Positions 30,786 to 40,081 of a stretch of DNA of 64,000 nt are shown in pieces. Under the pieces are notes generated by a model. It was not told the origin of the DNA. It worked only from the letters and a program-made list of their open reading frames with translations, and did not search any database. Position 1 is the first letter of the stretch; every line of letters begins with the position of its first letter. Both the position numbers and the translations under genes were made by a program. The stretch spans positions 2,569,001 through 2,633,000 of the forward strand of contig NZ_CVJQ01000001.1 of assembly GCF_001375595.1 (NCBI RefSeq), given 5' to 3'. The stretch comes from Phenylobacterium immobile (ATCC 35973) (GTDB lineage: Bacteria > Pseudomonadota > Alphaproteobacteria > Caulobacterales > Caulobacteraceae).

Positions 30786-33209
30786 ATGTCGCCGAGCCCG
30801 GTCCAGGCCCTTTTTCAGCAGGCCATGGGCCTGCATCGCGCCGGCCGGCTGGCCGAGGCTGAGCAGGCCTATCGGCAGATCATGCGGGTCGATGCGCGGG
30901 ACTATCCGTCGCGCTGCATGTTGGGGCGGCTCTACCTCGACCTTGGGCGCAACGCCGAGGCCGAGAAGGTCCTTGAAGCCGCCGTCAAGCTGGACGGGCG
31001 GGCCCCGCCTGGGTTGAGCGGCTATGGGCTGGCGCTATTGCGGGTAGGCAAATTCAAGCCGGCCGCAGCGATCCTTGAGCGGGCCATCGCCGCCGAGCCG
31101 AACGATTGGTCTTTGCGCTGTAATCTGGGCGACGCCCTGCTGGGCCTTGGCCGTCCGCAGGATGCGGTAGCCGCCTATGATCACGCCTTGGGCCTGGCAC
31201 CTGACGCCGCGCCCGCCTGGGCCCGGCGGGCGACGGCGCTGCTTGATCTGGAGCGACCGGACGCCGCGCTCGCCGATGCTGAGCGGGCCTTGGGATGGGC
31301 GCCGCGCGACGCCCAGGCCTTGGCGGCGCGCGCGGCCGCGCTGACAGCCCTTGACCGCGTCGACGAGGCGATCGTGGCGGTCGGCCAGGCAATGGCCGCC
31401 GCCCCGGACGACCATGGGCTGGCGGTCGACCGGGCGCGGCTGTTGTTCAAAGCTGGCCGCTTCGCCGAAGCGGCCAGCGACTGCACGAGGGCGCTCACGC
31501 AAGACTCGCAAAACGTCGAGGCGTTGATCGTGCGCGGCGCAGCGCTGGCGAAACTGCATCAGCCACAGGCCGCCCTGGCCGACGCCGAGGCCGCGACAGC
31601 GCTCACGCCCCGCGACGCCGAGGCGCAATTCATCCGGGGCCTGCGGCTGGATGCCTTGGGCCGCGGCGAGGCGGCGATCGAGGCCTACAAGCGCGCCCTG
31701 GCCCTTGGCGATCGAAAGCGACCTGACCTGAGAGCGCTGAACAACCTCGGCGCCAGCCTGATTGAACTGAAGCGCTATGGCGAGGCGATCGCCGCCTTGA
31801 GGCAGGTGTTGGCCGTTGAGCCGCGCCACCGCCACGCCTTGGGCGCCTACGCCCACGCCCAGCGGATGACCTGCGACTGGACCGACGCCGCAGCGGTGGA
31901 GGCGGCGCTGAGGACGATCGTGGAGACGGGCGAGGCGGAAGTTCCGCCTGGCGTCGTGCTGGCCTATTTCGACGACCCGGACCTGCAGCTGAAGGCGGCG
32001 CGCAACCACGCCGCGGCGAACATGGTCGCGGTCGCTCCGCGGCCCGCCCCCCACGCGCGCGGCGAGCGGCTGCGCATCGCCTATCTCTCCGCCGACTTCC
32101 ATGACCACGCGACCATGCGGCTGGCGATCGGGGTGTTCGAGCGCCACGACCGCGCGCGATTCGATGTGTGCGCCATCTCCTTCGGACCGGACGACGGCAG
32201 CGCCCTGCGCGCCCGCACGGTGGCGGCCTTCGAGACCTTCCTGGACGCCCAGGCTATGAGCGACGAGGCGATCGTGGCGTGGATGCGCGAGCGCAGGATC
32301 GATGTCGCCGTTGACCTAAAGGGCTTCACGGCCGGATCGCGCAAGCGGGTCTTCGCCGCCCGTCCGGCGGCGGTTCAGGTGAACTACCTGGGCTTTCCCG
32401 GGACCCTCGGCTCGGAAGCCTACGACTACGTTCTGGCCGATGCGATCACCGCGCCGTCGGCGATGTGGCCGTTCTTCAGCGAGAAGATCGTGCACCTGCC
32501 AGACAGCTATCAACCGAACGATTCCCATCGCGAGACGCCGATCGGCGGGCCCTCGCGCGCCGACGCCGGCTTGCCGCCCGCGGGGTTCGTCTTCTGCTGC
32601 TTCAACAACAGCTACAAGATCACGCCCTCAGTCTTTGGCGTCTGGATGCGCCTGCTGGCGGCTGTCGAGGGATCGGTCATATGGCTGCTGGGCGACAACG
32701 AGCTGGCCATGGCCAACCTGCGGAAGGAAGCAGCCGTGCGCGGCGTCGACCCGGCGCGACTGGTGTTCGCCCCGCGGGTGACCCTGAACGATCACCTCGC
32801 CCGCCACCGACTGGCGGACCTGTGCCTCGACACCCTGCCCTACGGCGCCCACACCACCGCCAGCGACGCCCTGTGGATGGGTCTGCCGATCGTCACCTGC
32901 CTGGGCGCCGCCTTCGCCGGGCGCGTGGGCGCGAGCCTGTGCGCCGCGGCCGGCCTGGACGCCCTGATCGCGCCAGATCTGACGGCCTACGAGGCTTTGG
33001 CGCTGAGCCTGGCGCGCGATCCTGAGCGACTGGATACGATCAAGGCGCACCTCGCGGCCGCGCGGACCACGGCGCCGCTGTTCGACGATGAGCGCTATCG
33101 ACGGGGGCTTGAGGCGGCCTATGAGGTCATGTGGACCCGTCGCGAAGCTGATGAACCTCCGGCGGCTTTCGCCGTCGGATCCGTCGACGACAGGCGGGAT
33201 CGAGGTTAG
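30786..33209 (+). CDS. TPR-containing O-linked GlcNAc transferase-like glycosyltransferase (GT41, OGT/SPINDLY type)
   Basis: An 807-residue protein. About residues 1-370 are tetratricopeptide repeats (ALFQQAMGLHRAGRLAEAEQ, AAVAYDHALGLAPDAAP and so on). From about 420 follows a GT41 catalytic domain: RIAYLSADFHDHATMRLAIG (His around 440), DVAVDLKGFTAGSR, VQVNYLGFPGTLGSEAYDYV, FCCFNNSYKITPSVFGVWM, and LCLDTLPYGAHTTASDALWM with GLPIVTCLGAAFAGRVGASL. These are the hallmark UDP-sugar and acceptor motifs. Bacterial GT41 proteins glycosylate flagellin, adhesins or other proteins; the target is unknown. It lies 26 bases after cobS and 29 before the GST gene, between cobS and cobT. Confidence 0.92.
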   Translation: MSPSPVQALFQQAMGLHRAGRLAEAEQAYRQIMRVDARDYPSRCMLGRLYLDLGRNAEAEKVLEAAVKLDGRAPPGLSGYGLALLRVGKFKPAAAILERAIAAEPNDWSLRCNLGDALLGLGRPQDAVAAYDHALGLAPDAAPAWARRATALLDLERPDAALADAERALGWAPRDAQALAARAAALTALDRVDEAIVAVGQAMAAAPDDHGLAVDRARLLFKAGRFAEAASDCTRALTQDSQNVEALIVRGAALAKLHQPQAALADAEAATALTPRDAEAQFIRGLRLDALGRGEAAIEAYKRALALGDRKRPDLRALNNLGASLIELKRYGEAIAALRQVLAVEPRHRHALGAYAHAQRMTCDWTDAAAVEAALRTIVETGEAEVPPGVVLAYFDDPDLQLKAARNHAAANMVAVAPRPAPHARGERLRIAYLSADFHDHATMRLAIGVFERHDRARFDVCAISFGPDDGSALRARTVAAFETFLDAQAMSDEAIVAWMRERRIDVAVDLKGFTAGSRKRVFAARPAAVQVNYLGFPGTLGSEAYDYVLADAITAPSAMWPFFSEKIVHLPDSYQPNDSHRETPIGGPSRADAGLPPAGFVFCCFNNSYKITPSVFGVWMRLLAAVEGSVIWLLGDNELAMANLRKEAAVRGVDPARLVFAPRVTLNDHLARHRLADLCLDTLPYGAHTTASDALWMGLPIVTCLGAAFAGRVGASLCAAAGLDALIAPDLTAYEALALSLARDPERLDTIKAHLAAARTTAPLFDDERYRRGLEAAYEVMWTRREADEPPAAFAVGSVDDRRDRG

Positions 33210-33238
33210 GTCTGTTCGCCTTCAGTTGGAGCGGGGCG

Positions 33239-33940
33239 ATGAGCGACTACGATCTCTACTACTGGCCCATTCCCTTCCGCGGCCAGTTTGTCCGCGCGAT
33301 CCTGGCCTTCGCCGGCAAGACCTGGACCGAGGCGGGCCGGGAAGCGATCCTGAAGCTGAAGGAAGGTCCGATCGCCGACATGCCGGCGCCCTTCATGGGC
33401 CCGCCCGTGCTGGTCGATCGCGCGACGGGGTTCGCGCTCTCGCAGATGCCGGCGATCGTGCTTTATTTGGGGGAAACCCTGGACCTTCTGCCGGCCACCC
33501 CCGCGGGACGCGCCATGACCCAGAAGGTCGTCGGCGACGCCAACGATCTGATCGATGACCTGACCCTGGATGGGGGCCGGGAGATGTGGACTGAGGCGCG
33601 CTGGGAGGCGTTCACGCCACGGCTGCGGAAATGGATGTCACTGTGGGAGGAGACCGGGCGCCGTCACGGATTAACGCAGGATGACGGATTCCTGCTGGGC
33701 GGCGACAGGCCGGCCGTCGCCGACATCGTGAGCGCGGTGCTTTGGTCGACCATGACAGAACGGTTCCTCGTGATCGCCGAACTTCTCGATGACGTCGCGC
33801 CGATGACCGCCGCGCTAAGCCGACGCGTTATGGCCGTCCCGTCGCTGGCGGCCTTGGCGGCCAAGGCCCGAGCGGACTATGGCCAGACTTGGTGCGGCGG
33901 ACAGATCGAGGCGTCGCTTCGCAAGGTGTTGGACACTTGA
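33239..33940 (+). CDS. Glutathione S-transferase family protein
   Basis: A 233-residue GST: N-terminal thioredoxin-like domain (YDLYYWPIPFRGQFVRAILA ... MGPPVLVD ... LSQMPAIVLYLGE, with the cis-Pro and the Ser/Met glutathione contacts), then an all-helical C-terminal domain with GDRPAVADIVSAVLWSTM (the N-capping Asp motif). The N-terminal catalytic position is a Tyr/Trp region rather than the usual Ser-Pro or Cys-Pro, so the class is unclear. Same strand as the glycosyltransferase, 29 bases downstream, possibly co-transcribed. Confidence 0.85.
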   Translation: MSDYDLYYWPIPFRGQFVRAILAFAGKTWTEAGREAILKLKEGPIADMPAPFMGPPVLVDRATGFALSQMPAIVLYLGETLDLLPATPAGRAMTQKVVGDANDLIDDLTLDGGREMWTEARWEAFTPRLRKWMSLWEETGRRHGLTQDDGFLLGGDRPAVADIVSAVLWSTMTERFLVIAELLDDVAPMTAALSRRVMAVPSLAALAAKARADYGQTWCGGQIEASLRKVLDT

Positions 33941-33947
33941 ACGCAAA

Positions 33948-33973
33948 ACGCCCGCGCCTTGCGGCGCGGGCGT
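33948..33973 (-). terminator. Intrinsic terminator of the DUF1328 gene
   Basis: ACGCCCGCGCC (33948-33958) and GGCGCGGGCGT (33963-33973), an 11-bp stem with a 4-base loop. On the minus strand it is followed by TTTTGCG, and it lies 24 bases past the minus-strand stop at 33998. It may also serve the convergent GST gene. Confidence 0.85.
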
Positions 33974-33997
33974 TGCAGGCCTTGCTAAGCGAGTCGG

Positions 33998-34177
33998 CTA
34001 TCGACCGGTCAGCTTGCGCCCGGCCATGAGGCCCAGCACCAGGAACACCGCGAAGACGATCAGGAACAGAACGAACAGGAACTTGGCGACGCCGGCGGCA
34101 GCGCCAGCGATGCCGCCAAAGCCCAGGGCGCCAGCGATCAGGGCGACCACGGCGAAAATCAGGGCCCACTTGAGCAT
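33998..34177 (-). CDS. DUF1328 (UPF0391/YtjA-like) small membrane protein
   Basis: A 59-residue hydrophobic protein. It begins [20 protein letters not shown], continues [15 protein letters not shown] and [15 protein letters not shown] and ends MAGRKLTGR, giving two transmembrane helices. This matches the DUF1328 pattern (LKWA-x-IF, G-GI-A-A-G-A-KILF). Function unknown; homologues are often stress-induced. The ATG at 34177 is preceded by GGAGAAG. Terminator downstream at 33948-33973. Confidence 0.9.
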   Translation of the reverse strand: MLKWALIFAVVALIAGALGFGGIAGAAAGVAKFLFVLFLIVFAVFLVLGLMAGRKLTGR

Positions 34178-34324
34178 TTCACTTCTCCTATCGAAGCGTC
34201 ACCTGCGCTTCGTCAAAGCGAGTAACGCCGGCTTGACCACAGCGTTCCGGCGAAGCGTCGCCTCAGTGCTCGACCTTTGCGGTTTGCGGTTCTTTCCGTC
34301 GCGGCGCTGATCTAGAACTGCGCC

Positions 34325-36244
34325 ATGGCCAAACCCGCCGAAAGTCCCCAGGAGCCCTTCAAGCGCGCGCTCGCACAGGCGGCGCGATCGCTGGCGGAGA
34401 CTCCGGACCTGGAGGTTGTCTATTCGGCCGAGGGCCCGTCGCTGCACGGCAACCGCGCGATTCTGCCGCATCCGCCCCGTGACCTGACCCCAGCCGACGC
34501 GGCGGCGCTCCGCGGGATGGCCGACCAGATCGCGCTTCGGCTCGCCCACCACGACATCGAGGCCCACGCCCGCCTGCGCCCCTCCGGCCAGGCCAGCGGG
34601 GTTTATGACGCCATCGAACAGGCCCGCATCGAGGCGATCGGCGCCAATGCGCTGGGCGGCGTTCGCAAGAACCTGCGCACCGTGTTGGAGCAGGCCTGGG
34701 CGAAGAAGAATTTCACCGAGTTGGACGCCCTGTCGAACCCGCCGTGGAGCGAGGTCGTCTCGCTGATGGTGCGCGAGCGCCTGACCGGCGAGCCGCCGCC
34801 GCCGCAGGCGCGCAGTCTGGTCGATCTGTTCCGCGCCAAGGTGGAGGAGAAAGCCGGCCCTGATCTCGACCGACTGAGCGAGGCCCTGGACGACCAGGCG
34901 GCCTTCGCCCGGATCGCCCGGTCGATCATCCATGACCTGGAACTCGCCGCCGACATCGCCGACGAGCGCGACGGAGAGGACGAAGAAGGCGACGACCAGG
35001 ACAACAACGAAGACCTGGACGAGCCTGACGACGACGACGGCGAAAGCGAGGGCGAGCAGACGGGCCGCCAGCAGGCGCAAGAGAGCGCTGAGCCGCAGGA
35101 GGCCGACGCCACCCAGCAGGCCGCCGAAAGCGACATTGAAGAGGTCGAGGAAGACGAGCAGCCTCCCGAGGTCGACGAGGGCGATCAGCCTGCGCGACCC
35201 GATCCGAAGCCTGAGGCGCGAACGCCGACCTATAATGTGTTCACCACCGCCCATGACGAGGTGGTCGATGCCGACGACCTGTCCGATCCGGCCGAGCTGA
35301 GTCGGCTGCGGGGCTACCTCGACCAGCAGTTGGCCAGCCTCTCGAACGTTGTCGGCCGCCTGGCGAACAAGCTCCAGCGCAAGCTGCTGGCGCAGCAGAA
35401 TCGCTCTTGGAGCTTTGACCTGGAGGAAGGCGTGCTGGACGTGGCGCGCCTGACGCGGGTGATTATCGACCCGACCGCGCCGCTGTCGTTCAAGGAAGAG
35501 AAGGACACCGAGTTCCGCGACACGGTGGTCTCGATCCTGATCGACAATTCCGGCTCCATGCGCGGACGGCCGATCATGGTGGCGGCGGTCTGCGCCGACA
35601 TCCTGGCGCGAACTTTGGAGCGCTGCGGGGTGAAGACCGAGATCCTCGGCTTCACCACCCGGGCCTGGAAGGGCGGCCAGGCGCGAGAAGACTGGCTGAA
35701 GGCCGGCAAGCCGGCCCAGCCTGGCCGGCTGAATGACCTGCGCCACATTATCTATAAGGCCGCCGACGCGCCGTGGCGTCGGGCGAGGCGCAACCTCGGC
35801 CTGATGATGCGCGAGGGACTGCTGAAGGAGAATATCGACGGCGAGGCCCTGCTGTGGGCGCACCACAGGCTGATCGGCCGGCCCGAGGCACGCCGCATCC
35901 TGATGGTGATCAGCGACGGCGCGCCGGTGGACGATTCGACGCTCTCAGTGAACTCGGGCGCCTATCTGGAGAAGCACCTGCGCGAGGTGATCGGCGAGAT
36001 CGAGGCCAAGAGCCCGGTGCAATTGATCGCCATCGGCATCGGCCACGACGTGACGCGCTATTACCGGCGGGCGGTGACCATCGTCGACGTGGAACAACTG
36101 GCCGGCGCCATCGTCGACAAGCTCGCCGAGCTGTTCGACGAGGACGTGCGCCAGGTGCGGCGCGGCGATCTTTCCGCGCTCGCGCCCACGGGCGGCGGCG
36201 AGAAGCGCAGGACGCCGATGCAGGCGGCAGGCGGCGCGGCCTGA
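34325..36244 (+). CDS. cobT: Cobaltochelatase subunit CobT
   Basis: CobT is the von Willebrand-A-domain partner of CobS in the aerobic cobalt chelatase. 639 residues, normal. Three parts are visible: an N-terminal helical domain ([20 protein letters not shown]), an extremely acidic linker at about residues 215-300 (long Asp/Glu runs), and a C-terminal VWA domain with the MIDAS motif DNSGSMRG at about 407, [20 protein letters not shown] and [13 protein letters not shown]. The gene is separated from cobS by the GT41 glycosyltransferase, a GST and a DUF1328 gene. Its stop codon overlaps the next ATG (TGATG). Confidence 0.95.
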   Translation: MAKPAESPQEPFKRALAQAARSLAETPDLEVVYSAEGPSLHGNRAILPHPPRDLTPADAAALRGMADQIALRLAHHDIEAHARLRPSGQASGVYDAIEQARIEAIGANALGGVRKNLRTVLEQAWAKKNFTELDALSNPPWSEVVSLMVRERLTGEPPPPQARSLVDLFRAKVEEKAGPDLDRLSEALDDQAAFARIARSIIHDLELAADIADERDGEDEEGDDQDNNEDLDEPDDDDGESEGEQTGRQQAQESAEPQEADATQQAAESDIEEVEEDEQPPEVDEGDQPARPDPKPEARTPTYNVFTTAHDEVVDADDLSDPAELSRLRGYLDQQLASLSNVVGRLANKLQRKLLAQQNRSWSFDLEEGVLDVARLTRVIIDPTAPLSFKEEKDTEFRDTVVSILIDNSGSMRGRPIMVAAVCADILARTLERCGVKTEILGFTTRAWKGGQAREDWLKAGKPAQPGRLNDLRHIIYKAADAPWRRARRNLGLMMREGLLKENIDGEALLWAHHRLIGRPEARRILMVISDGAPVDDSTLSVNSGAYLEKHLREVIGEIEAKSPVQLIAIGIGHDVTRYYRRAVTIVDVEQLAGAIVDKLAELFDEDVRQVRRGDLSALAPTGGGEKRRTPMQAAGGAA

Positions 36245-37227
36245 TGCGCGCCGCGGTCGGCGCCCTTCTGCTGGCGGCGCTCGCCGCCTGTGCGCCGATC
36301 GCCGAACTGCCCTCGGCCCCGGTCCCCTACGGCCCGGCCATCGCCATCAGGGGCGCACCTGTGCCCATGGAACCGGCGGATCCAACCCGGGAGCGGCTGG
36401 GGAATTTCACCTACGCCGGCGGGCTGCATATCACCTCCGACCAGACCAGCCGGCTGCACGGCCTTTCAGACCTGAAGGTCTGGCCGGATGGGCGCTTCCT
36501 GGCCCAGGGCGATCAGTCCGACGTCGTCGAGGGCCGCCTTGTGCTGGACGTGCGCGGCCGTCTGGCCGGCGTGACCGACGCCCACATGCACGCCCTGAAG
36601 GACGCCGATGGCCTGGAGCTCTATGCCAAGGGCCAGAAGGAATTCGACGCGGAGGGCGTGGCGGAGTTGCCCAACGGCGACCGTCTGGTCTCGTTCGAAC
36701 AGCACGACCGCATACTGCTCTATCCGCGCGACGGCTCGATCCCGCGGCAGGCGGCCATGCCGACCGTCCGCTTCAAGAACAACGACGCCATGGAGGCGTT
36801 GGCGACCGACCCTGCCACGGGGCCTGACGCCTACCGCGTCGGCGTCGAAGAGACCGGCGAGGTCTACGCCTGCCGGCTGTCAGCCAGCTGCGTGCTGGCA
36901 GGCAAGGTCGCGTTGGACTCCGGAGCGGGACTGGTCGCCATGGAGCGTATGCCGGGCGGGCGCTGGGCCTATCTTTTGCGGTCGTATTCGGCGGTGCGCG
37001 GCAACGTCGTGCGACTGCGGATCACCGACTCCGATGGGACCGTGGTCGACGAGGTAGAATTGGCCAAGCCCCTGACCGTCGACAATCTCGAGGGCCTGGG
37101 CGTGGTCGCCGGGCCGGGCCGGCGGGTCCGCTTCTATCTGGTCTCGGACGACAATTTCGGGATGTACAACGGCCTGCCGACCGATCAGCGCACCCTGCTG
37201 CTCGCCTTTGACTGGTCCCCGCCCTAA
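36244..37227 (+). CDS. Esterase-like activity of phytase family lipoprotein
   Basis: A 327-residue protein with a lipoprotein signal (LLLAALAACAP, Cys16). The body matches the 'esterase-like activity of phytase' beta-propeller family: GGLHITSDQTSRLHGLSDLK, FLAQGDQSDVV, FDAEGVAELPNGDRLVSFEQ, NNDAMEALA and DNLEGLGVV near the end, then YLVSDDNFG. These proteins are thought to hydrolyse phosphate esters or related substrates; real activity is little studied. It overlaps the cobT stop by one base and probably shares its transcript. The cobT neighbour is conserved in alphaproteobacteria to my knowledge. Confidence 0.88.
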   Translation: MRAAVGALLLAALAACAPIAELPSAPVPYGPAIAIRGAPVPMEPADPTRERLGNFTYAGGLHITSDQTSRLHGLSDLKVWPDGRFLAQGDQSDVVEGRLVLDVRGRLAGVTDAHMHALKDADGLELYAKGQKEFDAEGVAELPNGDRLVSFEQHDRILLYPRDGSIPRQAAMPTVRFKNNDAMEALATDPATGPDAYRVGVEETGEVYACRLSASCVLAGKVALDSGAGLVAMERMPGGRWAYLLRSYSAVRGNVVRLRITDSDGTVVDEVELAKPLTVDNLEGLGVVAGPGRRVRFYLVSDDNFGMYNGLPTDQRTLLLAFDWSPP

Positions 37228-37244
37228 CTGCTGGAAGGCTGATC

Positions 37245-39110
37245 ATGGCTGTCGAACGACTTGAATTGCAAACGACCGCCTGCCGCGATGGCGAGGCGTT
37301 CGGCGCGGCAGGCCCCTATGATCTGCTGAAAGGCTTGGCCTTTCTCGCCCTCGATCCCAACGACCCCGCTGATGCGTTGGTGACGGACCTGGGGCTGGCG
37401 CCGCGCGACGCCGATGGGCGCGTGCGGTTCGAAGCCGACGTAGAAATCCTGCGACCGATCGATCCGGCGAGGCGCAACGGCCGATTGCTGCTGGATGCGG
37501 TGAACCGCGGCGCGTCGGTCCTGCGCTCGCTGGATGAGGCCTGGGTGTTGGGCCAGGGGTTCACGGTCGTTCGCTGCGGCTGGCAACACGATGCCGATCG
37601 CGCGCGGGGCCTAGGGCTCCAGACCGTCCTACCGACGCTGGACGGCCGGCCGATCACCGGACGTATGGCCCGCGTGTTCGAACCCGACGCGGCGGCCGAC
37701 CGCTTTGCCTTGGGCGAACCGGGCGTCATTCCCTATCGCGCCGACCCGGACAGGGCCGACGAGGCGAGCCTGAGCGAGCGGACCTTCGTCGGCGGCCCGG
37801 CGCGCATCCTGGCGCGGGAGGCGTGGAGCTTCTCCGAGGATTTCACCGGCGTCATCTATCCCACCGGGTTCACCCCGGGGTACGCCTATGAGCTGATCTT
37901 CACCGCCGCAGAGGCCCCCTTGACCGGCCATGGCCTGGCGGCGACCCGCGACCTGATCGCCTTCCTGCGCGATGCGTCCGCCAGCGATGGCAATCCGTTG
38001 GCTGGCGAGGTCGAACATGTGCTGGCCTTCGGCGTATCTCAGTCCGGGCGGTTCCTGCGCCAGATGGTCTACGACGGGTTTTGCCAGGATTTTGAAGGCC
38101 GCAACCTTTTCGACGGCCTGCTGATCCACACCGGCGGGGCCCGGTTGCTGGAGAGCAACTGGCGTCTTGGCCAAGCGGTCTACAACGGCTGGGACGCGGT
38201 CAGCGCGACCTTCCCGTTCACGGACGTGACGCAGACCGACCCGGTGACCGGCATCACCGACGGCCTGCTGGCGCGGGTCTCGGCCAAGGGCGCGCCGCCG
38301 CGGATCGTTCACACTGATACCGCCGCCGAGTACTGGGGCGGCCAGGTGGGCAGCCTGGCTCACGTGAGCGCTGACGGCTTGAACGACGCCGCCGTGCCCG
38401 AGACCTCGCGACTCTACTATCTGGCCGGCACGCAGCACGGGGTCACGCCCCTGGACGGACCGCCCGGCCGCGGCGCCTATCCAGCCAACACCATCGACTA
38501 CCGCCCGCTGCTGCGGGCGGCCTTGCGCAACCTGGATTGCTGGGTCGCGCTGGACGTGGAGCCGCCGCCGAGCCGCTATCCACGCCTCGACGACGGCACC
38601 CTGGTCGATCGCGAGACAGCGCGGGACGGCCTGGCCGGCCTGCCCGGTCCGGGCGCGCCGGAGAAGCTGGCGGTCCTGCACCGGCTGGAATTCGGACCGA
38701 CGGCGCGCCAGACCCGGCGCTTCGAGCAAATCCCGCCAGAGCGGGGACCGGCCTATGCGCTGCACGTTTCGGCGGTGGACGCCGATGGCAACGAGACGGC
38801 CGGGGTGCGCCATCCTGAGATCACCGCGCCCTTGGCGACCTACACCGGCTGGAATCCCCGTTCCGCGAAGATTGGCGGGACCGACCAGAACCTGCGCACG
38901 GCGGGCGCCGTGATCCGCTTCGCCCTCACGCCAGGCGGCGAAGACCGGCGCCCCAGCGTCGCTGAACGGTACGCTGACCGTGAAGCGTACGTGGCGGCCG
39001 TGCGCGTGGCGGCCGAGGCGCTTATCGCTGAGCGCTATATGCTGGCGGAAGACATGGATGGAGTCCTCGCCGAAGCTGGGCGGCGCTACGACCTCTACAC
39101 CACCAGCTAG
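37245..39110 (+). CDS. Alpha/beta hydrolase-domain protein (ABHD10-type large esterase family)
   Basis: A 621-residue protein of the large bacterial 'alpha/beta hydrolase domain' family (Abhydrolase_10 type). Nucleophile region FGVSQSGRFLRQMVYDG with Ser265/Ser267; YPTGFTPGYAYELIFTA, TGHGLAATRDLIAFLR, GLLIHTGGARLLESN, YYLAGTQHG. The N-terminal part (residues 1-200) is a beta-rich extension and the C-terminus ends with VAAEALIAERYMLAEDMDGV. No signal peptide. Substrate unknown. Starts 17 bases after the phytase-like esterase gene and may be in the same operon. Confidence 0.85.
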   Translation: MAVERLELQTTACRDGEAFGAAGPYDLLKGLAFLALDPNDPADALVTDLGLAPRDADGRVRFEADVEILRPIDPARRNGRLLLDAVNRGASVLRSLDEAWVLGQGFTVVRCGWQHDADRARGLGLQTVLPTLDGRPITGRMARVFEPDAAADRFALGEPGVIPYRADPDRADEASLSERTFVGGPARILAREAWSFSEDFTGVIYPTGFTPGYAYELIFTAAEAPLTGHGLAATRDLIAFLRDASASDGNPLAGEVEHVLAFGVSQSGRFLRQMVYDGFCQDFEGRNLFDGLLIHTGGARLLESNWRLGQAVYNGWDAVSATFPFTDVTQTDPVTGITDGLLARVSAKGAPPRIVHTDTAAEYWGGQVGSLAHVSADGLNDAAVPETSRLYYLAGTQHGVTPLDGPPGRGAYPANTIDYRPLLRAALRNLDCWVALDVEPPPSRYPRLDDGTLVDRETARDGLAGLPGPGAPEKLAVLHRLEFGPTARQTRRFEQIPPERGPAYALHVSAVDADGNETAGVRHPEITAPLATYTGWNPRSAKIGGTDQNLRTAGAVIRFALTPGGEDRRPSVAERYADREAYVAAVRVAAEALIAERYMLAEDMDGVLAEAGRRYDLYTTS

Positions 39111-39117
39111 AACGAAA

Positions 39118-39143
39118 AAGGGCCGCTCCTCGGAGCGGCCCTT
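39118..39143 (-). terminator. Intrinsic terminator of rpmB
   Basis: AAGGGCCGCTCC (39118-39129) and GGAGCGGCCCTT (39132-39143), loop of two bases, followed on the minus strand by TTTTTCG. 22 bases past the rpmB stop. Also lies 7 bases after the convergent hydrolase gene and may be bidirectional. Confidence 0.85.
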
Positions 39144-39165
39144 GATATTCGAAGCGGCTGTCGCC

Positions 39166-39462
39166 CTAGGCGGCGGCTTGCTCGGAGAGCTTGGCCTTCA
39201 GCTGGCGCTTGATCTTCAGCGCGCGCGGCGAGAGATCTTCATCACGCGCCTTGACCAGGAAAGTGTCGAGCCCGCCGCGGAAGTCCAGGGTGCGCAGCGC
39301 GGCGTTGGTGACGCGCAGGCGGAACGACTGGCCCAGCGCATCGGACTGCAGGGTGGCTGGCGACAGAGCCGGCAGGAAGCGGCGCTTGGTCTTGATGTTC
39401 GAGTGGCTCACATTGTGGCCGATCATCGGACCGACACCCGTAAGCTCGCAACGACGCGACAT
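39166..39462 (-). CDS. rpmB: 50S ribosomal protein L28
   Basis: A 98-residue L28: [51 protein letters not shown], all typical. The alphaproteobacterial form has a longer C-terminal tail ([18 protein letters not shown]), seen here. No zinc-ribbon Cys pair (only one Cys), so this is the zinc-independent type. ATG at 39462; 16 extra upstream codons in frame are not ribosomal-protein-like. Adjacent to the cobT cluster, a conserved order. Confidence 0.96.
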   Translation of the reverse strand: MSRRCELTGVGPMIGHNVSHSNIKTKRRFLPALSPATLQSDALGQSFRLRVTNAALRTLDFRGGLDTFLVKARDEDLSPRALKIKRQLKAKLSEQAAA

Positions 39463-39688
39463 GGCGAAACCTTCGCAGAAATAGAGATCGGCGAGCCGGG
39501 GCCCGCGCAAGAGCGGGCGATATAGGGGAAAGCCTGGGCTCCCGTCAAGGCGAGGCTGCTCACGGAGGCAGTGCGCGCGCCCTTACCTCATGCCGTCTGT
39601 GCGGATACGGTAGGTTCATGGCGTCTGGAACAAACATTGAATTGCGAGGGTCGCTGATTCGGACCCCGTTCGTTTCACAAGCGTTCTC

Positions 39689-40081
39689 GTGACCGACAAA
39701 CCCGCGTTATGGACGTTGCTCGAAGGGCTGCTTCCCCGGTCGCATTCGCCCTACTCGGGTGTGCGCGTGGCGGCGGCGGTCGAGGATGAAACCGGCGCCC
39801 TGCACTTTGGCGTCAACGTCGAGAACGCCAGCTATCCGGAAGGCGTCTGCGCCGAGGGCGGGGCGATATCGGCCTTGGTCGCCGCGGGCGGGCGGTCGAT
39901 TCGGCGGGTCTATGTGGCTTCCTCGCTAAACGAAGCGATCTGGCCGTGCGGCGGATGCCGCCAAAAGATCCTCGAGTTCGCCGCGCCAGGCTGCGAAATC
40001 ATCAGCCTGACCGCCGACGGCGCGCAGACCCATACGATCGAGGAACTGGCGCCGCTGGGCTTTCGGTTGGCGCGGCCGTGA
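39689..40081 (+). CDS. cdd: Cytidine deaminase
   Basis: A 130-residue homotetrameric-type deaminase converting cytidine and deoxycytidine to uridine forms. Seen: HSPYSGVRVAAAVEDETG, VNVENASYPEGVCAEGGA (the zinc-binding C-A-E with catalytic Glu), and PCGGCRQKILEF (the two zinc Cys). Start is GTG at 39689 (TDKPALWTLLEG), with no closer ATG. The stop overlaps the following nucleosidase start (GTGA, 4 bases), so pyrimidine and purine salvage steps are translationally coupled. Confidence 0.94.
   Translation: MTDKPALWTLLEGLLPRSHSPYSGVRVAAAVEDETGALHFGVNVENASYPEGVCAEGGAISALVAAGGRSIRRVYVASSLNEAIWPCGGCRQKILEFAAPGCEIISLTADGAQTHTIEELAPLGFRLARP

Noticed and set aside
34199..35866. 555-codon minus-strand frame opposite cobT
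   Set aside because: Shadow frame of the acidic cobT linker; low-complexity hydrophobic output only.
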